From positions 1 through 8,129 of the forward strand of contig JAEYRQ010000427.1 in assembly GCA_023435545.1 (NCBI GenBank): 8,129 nt of DNA. The letters are read 5' to 3'. Shown here piece by piece: positions 5,612-8,129 of this stretch; the stretch's first letter is position 1, and the number at the start of each line of letters is the position of its first letter. Made by a program: the position numbers and the translations under genes. The stretch is from Pseudomonadota bacterium (GTDB lineage: Bacteria > Pseudomonadota > Alphaproteobacteria > Rhizobiales > Tepidamorphaceae). The notes beneath the pieces were generated by a model, which saw nothing but the letters and a program-made list of their open reading frames with translations, did no database searches and was not told the origin of the DNA.

Positions 5612-6826
5612 ATGAACATGTCAGTCGTTGCCGGGACGGTGCTGGCCGCACTTGCCGCGCCGATGCTGTCTGGATGCGACAGCCTGCCCCGATCCGGACC
5701 GGACGGTGCGGCAATCGCGTGGGACGCCTCGGCGCAGCTCGGTGCGGAGGCGTCGGACGTGCGCCTGCAATACGCGCTCATCGACATCAACCCGGCGGTG
5801 CTCGCCTATGTGGGTGAGGAGCAGCCGGGTTCGATCCACCAGAGCTTCGGCAGCGGCGCGACCGGCGTACCGGCGGTGCGGATCGGCGTCGGCGACGTGG
5901 TGCAGGTGACGATCTTCGAGGCGGAGCAGGGCGGTCTGTTCATTCCGGTGGAGGCCGGCAGCCGGCCGGGCAATTTCGTCACCCTGCCGCAGCAGACCGT
6001 CGACCAGTCCGGCACCATCACGGTGCCCTATGCCGGCGAGATTGCCGCCGCCGGCAAGACCGTGCCATCCGTCCAGAAGGAGATCGAGCAGCGCCTCGCC
6101 GACCGGGCGATCGAGCCGCAGGCGGTCGTCGCGCTGGTGAAGCAGGAGGCGACGTCGGCCTCGGTCGTCGGCGAGGTAAACCTGCCCGGCACGTTCCCGA
6201 TCAACCCGGCCGGCGACCGCATCCTGGACATGATCGCGCGAGCCGGCGGGCCGAAGCATCCCGGCTACGAGACCTACGTCACCCTGCAGCGCAAGGGCCA
6301 GGAGGCGACGGTCTTCTTCGACACGCTGGTGCGCAGGGCCGGCGAGAACATCTACGTCGCGCCGGGCGACACGATCTATGTGGTCCGCAAGCCGCGCACC
6401 TTCCTCGCCTTCGGCGCCGTCGGAAATGCGAGCTTCAACGGCCGCCTGGAGTTCGGCGACGACCGGCTGTCGCTGGCCGAAGCCGTCGGCAAGGCCGGCG
6501 GCCTCACCGACAGCCAGGCCGAGCCGAGCCAGGTCTACGTGTTCCGCATCGAGGATCGGACGGCGCTGGAGGCGCTGGCGGTCGACCTGTCGAAGTTCCC
6601 GCCCGACCAGCCGGCGATCCCGACCATCTACAAGACCAATCTCCGCAAGGCGGATGCGATGTTCGTCGCCCAGAACTTCCCGGTCCGCGACAAGGATGTG
6701 CTCTACATCTCGAATGCGAGCTCGGTCGAGCTGCTCAAGTTCCTGAACATCATCAACGCGATCACCGGCTCCGTCGCCAATGTCGGCGACGCCGCCCTGA
6801 TCCACGACGCGTTCCAGTCCTGGTGA
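5612..6826 (+). CDS. Wza/ExoF-type outer-membrane polysaccharide export lipoprotein
   Basis: Starting at ATG 5612 the protein has 404 residues. It begins with a lipoprotein signal peptide whose lipobox is LSGC (19-22), so Cys22 should be lipidated and the mature protein anchored to the outer membrane. Next come a Poly_export domain that begins at RIGVGDVVQVTIFE (90-103), with the strand-forming GTITVPYAGEI segment near 134-144, and two SLBB-type beta-grasp repeats. The repeats are marked by VVGEVNLPGTF (185-195) and FGAVGN (267-272), the second followed by LSLAEAVGKAGGL. This is the architecture of Wza-family translocons, which form a multimeric channel for EPS across the outer membrane and dock with the Wzc/ExoP-type co-polymerase. 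That partner is encoded 47 bp downstream on the same strand, so the two form an operon. The extended in-frame TTG at 5603 is rejected because the ribosome binding site abuts it. Confidence 0.92.
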   Translation: MNMSVVAGTVLAALAAPMLSGCDSLPRSGPDGAAIAWDASAQLGAEASDVRLQYALIDINPAVLAYVGEEQPGSIHQSFGSGATGVPAVRIGVGDVVQVTIFEAEQGGLFIPVEAGSRPGNFVTLPQQTVDQSGTITVPYAGEIAAAGKTVPSVQKEIEQRLADRAIEPQAVVALVKQEATSASVVGEVNLPGTFPINPAGDRILDMIARAGGPKHPGYETYVTLQRKGQEATVFFDTLVRRAGENIYVAPGDTIYVVRKPRTFLAFGAVGNASFNGRLEFGDDRLSLAEAVGKAGGLTDSQAEPSQVYVFRIEDRTALEALAVDLSKFPPDQPAIPTIYKTNLRKADAMFVAQNFPVRDKDVLYISNASSVELLKFLNIINAITGSVANVGDAALIHDAFQSW

Positions 6827-6858
6827 TGGCCGCGATCCGCTCCGCCCAGCCCTAGAAC

Positions 6859-6864
6859 GGGGAA
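6859..6864 (+). promoter_or_regulatory. ribosome binding site of the co-polymerase gene
   Basis: GGGGAA at 6859-6864 is 9 nt upstream of ATG 6874. The 47-bp gap from the wza-like stop contains no hairpin with a T-run and no evident promoter, which supports co-transcription of the two genes. Confidence 0.5.
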
Positions 6865-6873
6865 GCAACGCCC

Positions 6874-8129
6874 ATGCTGCAGTCCAATCCGCAGTGGCCC
6901 GACGGTCTGAACGACGGCTCGCCGGTTTCCCGAAACAACGGCATCTTCGGCCAGGCCGATCTCGACCGTCTGCTCGGCGCGGCGCGCCGGCAGCTCAAGG
7001 TCGTCATCGCCTGCGTGCTGGCCGGCCTGATGTTCGGCGTGGCCTTTCTGCTGGTGGCGCGCCCGGTCTACACGGCAACGTCGACCGTGCTGATCGACCC
7101 CGGCAATCTCAGCGTCGGGGACCGCGATGAACGGCTGACCCTGCTCGGCGTCGATGCGGGCCTGGTCGACAGCCAGGTCGAGCTGATGAAGTCGGATGCG
7201 ATCCTGAATGTCGTCATCGACGAGATGGACCTGCTCGACAACACCGCCTTCATGCAGGAGGGCCGATCGCCGATCGCCTCGATCCGCAGGGTCGTGGGCG
7301 CCGTGTTGTCGCTGGTCAGGCCGCCGCCCGACAATCCGGCGTCCGACGACGAGCGCTATCTGGAACGGCGCGGGGCCATCGGTGCACTGCGCAAGCGCCT
7401 GAGCGTCGGCCGCGTCGGACAGACCTATCTCGTGGAGGTCCGCTACACCGCGGGCGATCCGGCCGTTGCGTCCAACATCGCCAATGCTGTCGCGAACGCC
7501 TTCCTTACCGACCAGATCCGGACCCGCTTCGACGCGGCGCAGCGGGCGGGCAACTGGATGCAGTCGCGGATCGACGAGCTCCGGGCCAAGTCGCTCGCGG
7601 CCGACCACGCCGTGCAGGAATTTCGCGCCGAGCACGGCCTGATCGCCGCCGATGGACGGCTCATCGGCGACCAACAGCTCGGCGAACTCAATACTCAGCT
7701 CATCCTCGCCCGGGCCGAGCGCTCGAAGGCGGAAGCCAGGTACGAGCAGATCCGCGCAATCCTCGAGTCCGGCAATATGGATGCCGCAGTCACGGAATCG
7801 CTCAGCAGCACGGTGATCACCAGCCTGCGCGGCAAGTACCTGGACGCATCCAAGCGGCACTCCGAGCTCGAACCCCGTCTCGGGGCCGACCATGCCCAGG
7901 TGACGGCGCTCAAGCGGGAGATGGCGGAATATGAGCGTATGATCTTCAGCGAGATCGGCCGGATCGCCGAGAGCTACGAGAGCGATTTCCAGGTCGCGCG
8001 AAGCCGGGAGGAGGCGCTGAGCCGCAACCTCGAAGGATTGATGGGCGACGCGGCCGGCGTCAACGAGACGCTGGTCGGATTGCGCGAACTGGAACGGGAG
8101 GCGGAAACGGTCAGGACGCTCTACGAGAG
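6874..8129 (+). CDS. Wzz/GumC/ExoP-type polysaccharide co-polymerase, N-terminal part (3'-truncated)
   Basis: An open frame of 418 codons runs from ATG 6874 to the window edge without a stop. After a short cytoplasmic head comes one membrane helix (about 43-61, VVIACVLAGLMFGVAFLLV) followed by RPVYTATSTVLIDP, the hallmark start of the Wzz chain-length-determinant domain. Residues of about 220-415 are a long charged helical region (for example QEFRAEHGLI, LEPRLGADHAQVTALKREM), the periplasmic coiled coil of this family. The last visible residues, LRELEREAETVRTLYE, match the start of the GNVR region that precedes the second membrane helix. The protein would sit in the inner membrane, set EPS chain length and connect to the Wza channel. 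Full-length relatives are about 700-800 residues and often end in a BY-kinase domain. Whether this one has the kinase lies outside the window. Confidence 0.9.
   Translation, partial: MLQSNPQWPDGLNDGSPVSRNNGIFGQADLDRLLGAARRQLKVVIACVLAGLMFGVAFLLVARPVYTATSTVLIDPGNLSVGDRDERLTLLGVDAGLVDSQVELMKSDAILNVVIDEMDLLDNTAFMQEGRSPIASIRRVVGAVLSLVRPPPDNPASDDERYLERRGAIGALRKRLSVGRVGQTYLVEVRYTAGDPAVASNIANAVANAFLTDQIRTRFDAAQRAGNWMQSRIDELRAKSLAADHAVQEFRAEHGLIAADGRLIGDQQLGELNTQLILARAERSKAEARYEQIRAILESGNMDAAVTESLSSTVITSLRGKYLDASKRHSELEPRLGADHAQVTALKREMAEYERMIFSEIGRIAESYESDFQVARSREEALSRNLEGLMGDAAGVNETLVGLRELEREAETVRTLYE

Larger units (their letters stand above)
5505..5615 (+). other. candidate 36-codon upstream ORF (leader peptide) overlapping the wza-like start
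   Basis: An ATG at 5505 opens a frame of 36 codons that ends in TGA at 5613-5615, sharing the four bases ATGA with the start of the wza-like gene. The peptide begins MAINIQHGMC and ends ETARGCRV. It has five further in-frame Met codons and resembles no family I know. AGAGGA stands just upstream, but only 2-3 nt from the ATG, which is too close for a good ribosome binding site. Third codon positions are not GC-biased as in the neighbouring genes, which argues against ordinary coding. It could be a chance ORF or a leader for translational coupling. Low confidence. Confidence 0.2.

Noticed and set aside
5496..5714. Minus-strand ORF of 72 codons across the AT-rich region and the wza-like start
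   Set aside because: It has no recognisable motif, overlaps the signal peptide and lipobox of the export protein, and its composition shifts abruptly midway, as expected for a chance frame.
6703..7893. Minus-strand open frame (396 codons) opposite the co-polymerase gene
   Set aside because: The plus-strand frame here encodes an evident Wzz-type protein with a membrane helix and coiled coil. The antisense product shows no family motif.

Overview
The window is an 8.1-kb piece of an exopolysaccharide (EPS) biosynthesis and export locus from a high-GC proteobacterium. Codons end mostly in G or C, and the ExoV-type pyruvyltransferase, Wza-type exporter and Wzc/ExoP-type co-polymerase suggest an alphaproteobacterium, most plausibly of the Hyphomicrobiales (rhizobial relatives). 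That placement is inference from gene content; the genus cannot be read from the sequence.

Layout. Left block (1-2599, + strand): the last 42 codons of a probable membrane protein, an ExoV-like polysaccharide pyruvyltransferase and a Wzy/O-antigen-ligase-type polymerase. Their reading frames overlap (ATGA at 127-130, then an 8-bp overlap at 1151-1158), so they form one operon. Middle block (2511-5395): three single genes in alternating orientation. These are a Tat-type secreted GH10 glycoside hydrolase (-), a secreted NodB-type (CE4) polysaccharide deacetylase (+) and a GT-A-fold glycosyltransferase (-). The GH10 gene converges on and overlaps the end of the polymerase gene. The deacetylase and glycosyltransferase converge with only 5 bp between their stop codons. 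Right block (5612-8129, + strand): a Wza-type outer-membrane lipoprotein and the first 418 codons of a Wzz/GumC/ExoP co-polymerase that runs off the window.

How they fit together: the set matches a Wzx/Wzy-dependent pathway. The glycosyltransferase would help build the lipid-linked repeat unit, the pyruvyltransferase would add ketal-linked pyruvate, and Wzy would polymerise in the periplasm under length control by the Wzz/Wzc-type protein. Wza would form the outer-membrane channel, while the secreted GH10 enzyme and deacetylase would trim or modify the polymer during or after export.

The two non-coding stretches (3621-3755 and 5396-5611) are AT-rich (about 40% GC by hand count, against visibly GC-rich genes). 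They hold the likely promoters and several unassigned elements: a perfect 6-bp-arm dyad (3651-3668), GAATAAG repeats, a 10-bp-arm hairpin (5521-5545) and a 36-codon upstream ORF that ends in an ATGA overlap with the wza-like start. I see no tRNA, rRNA, CRISPR array, insertion sequence or convincing intrinsic terminator. The locus type is familiar; the least explained parts are its regulatory DNA and the pairing of GH10 with a deacetylase.
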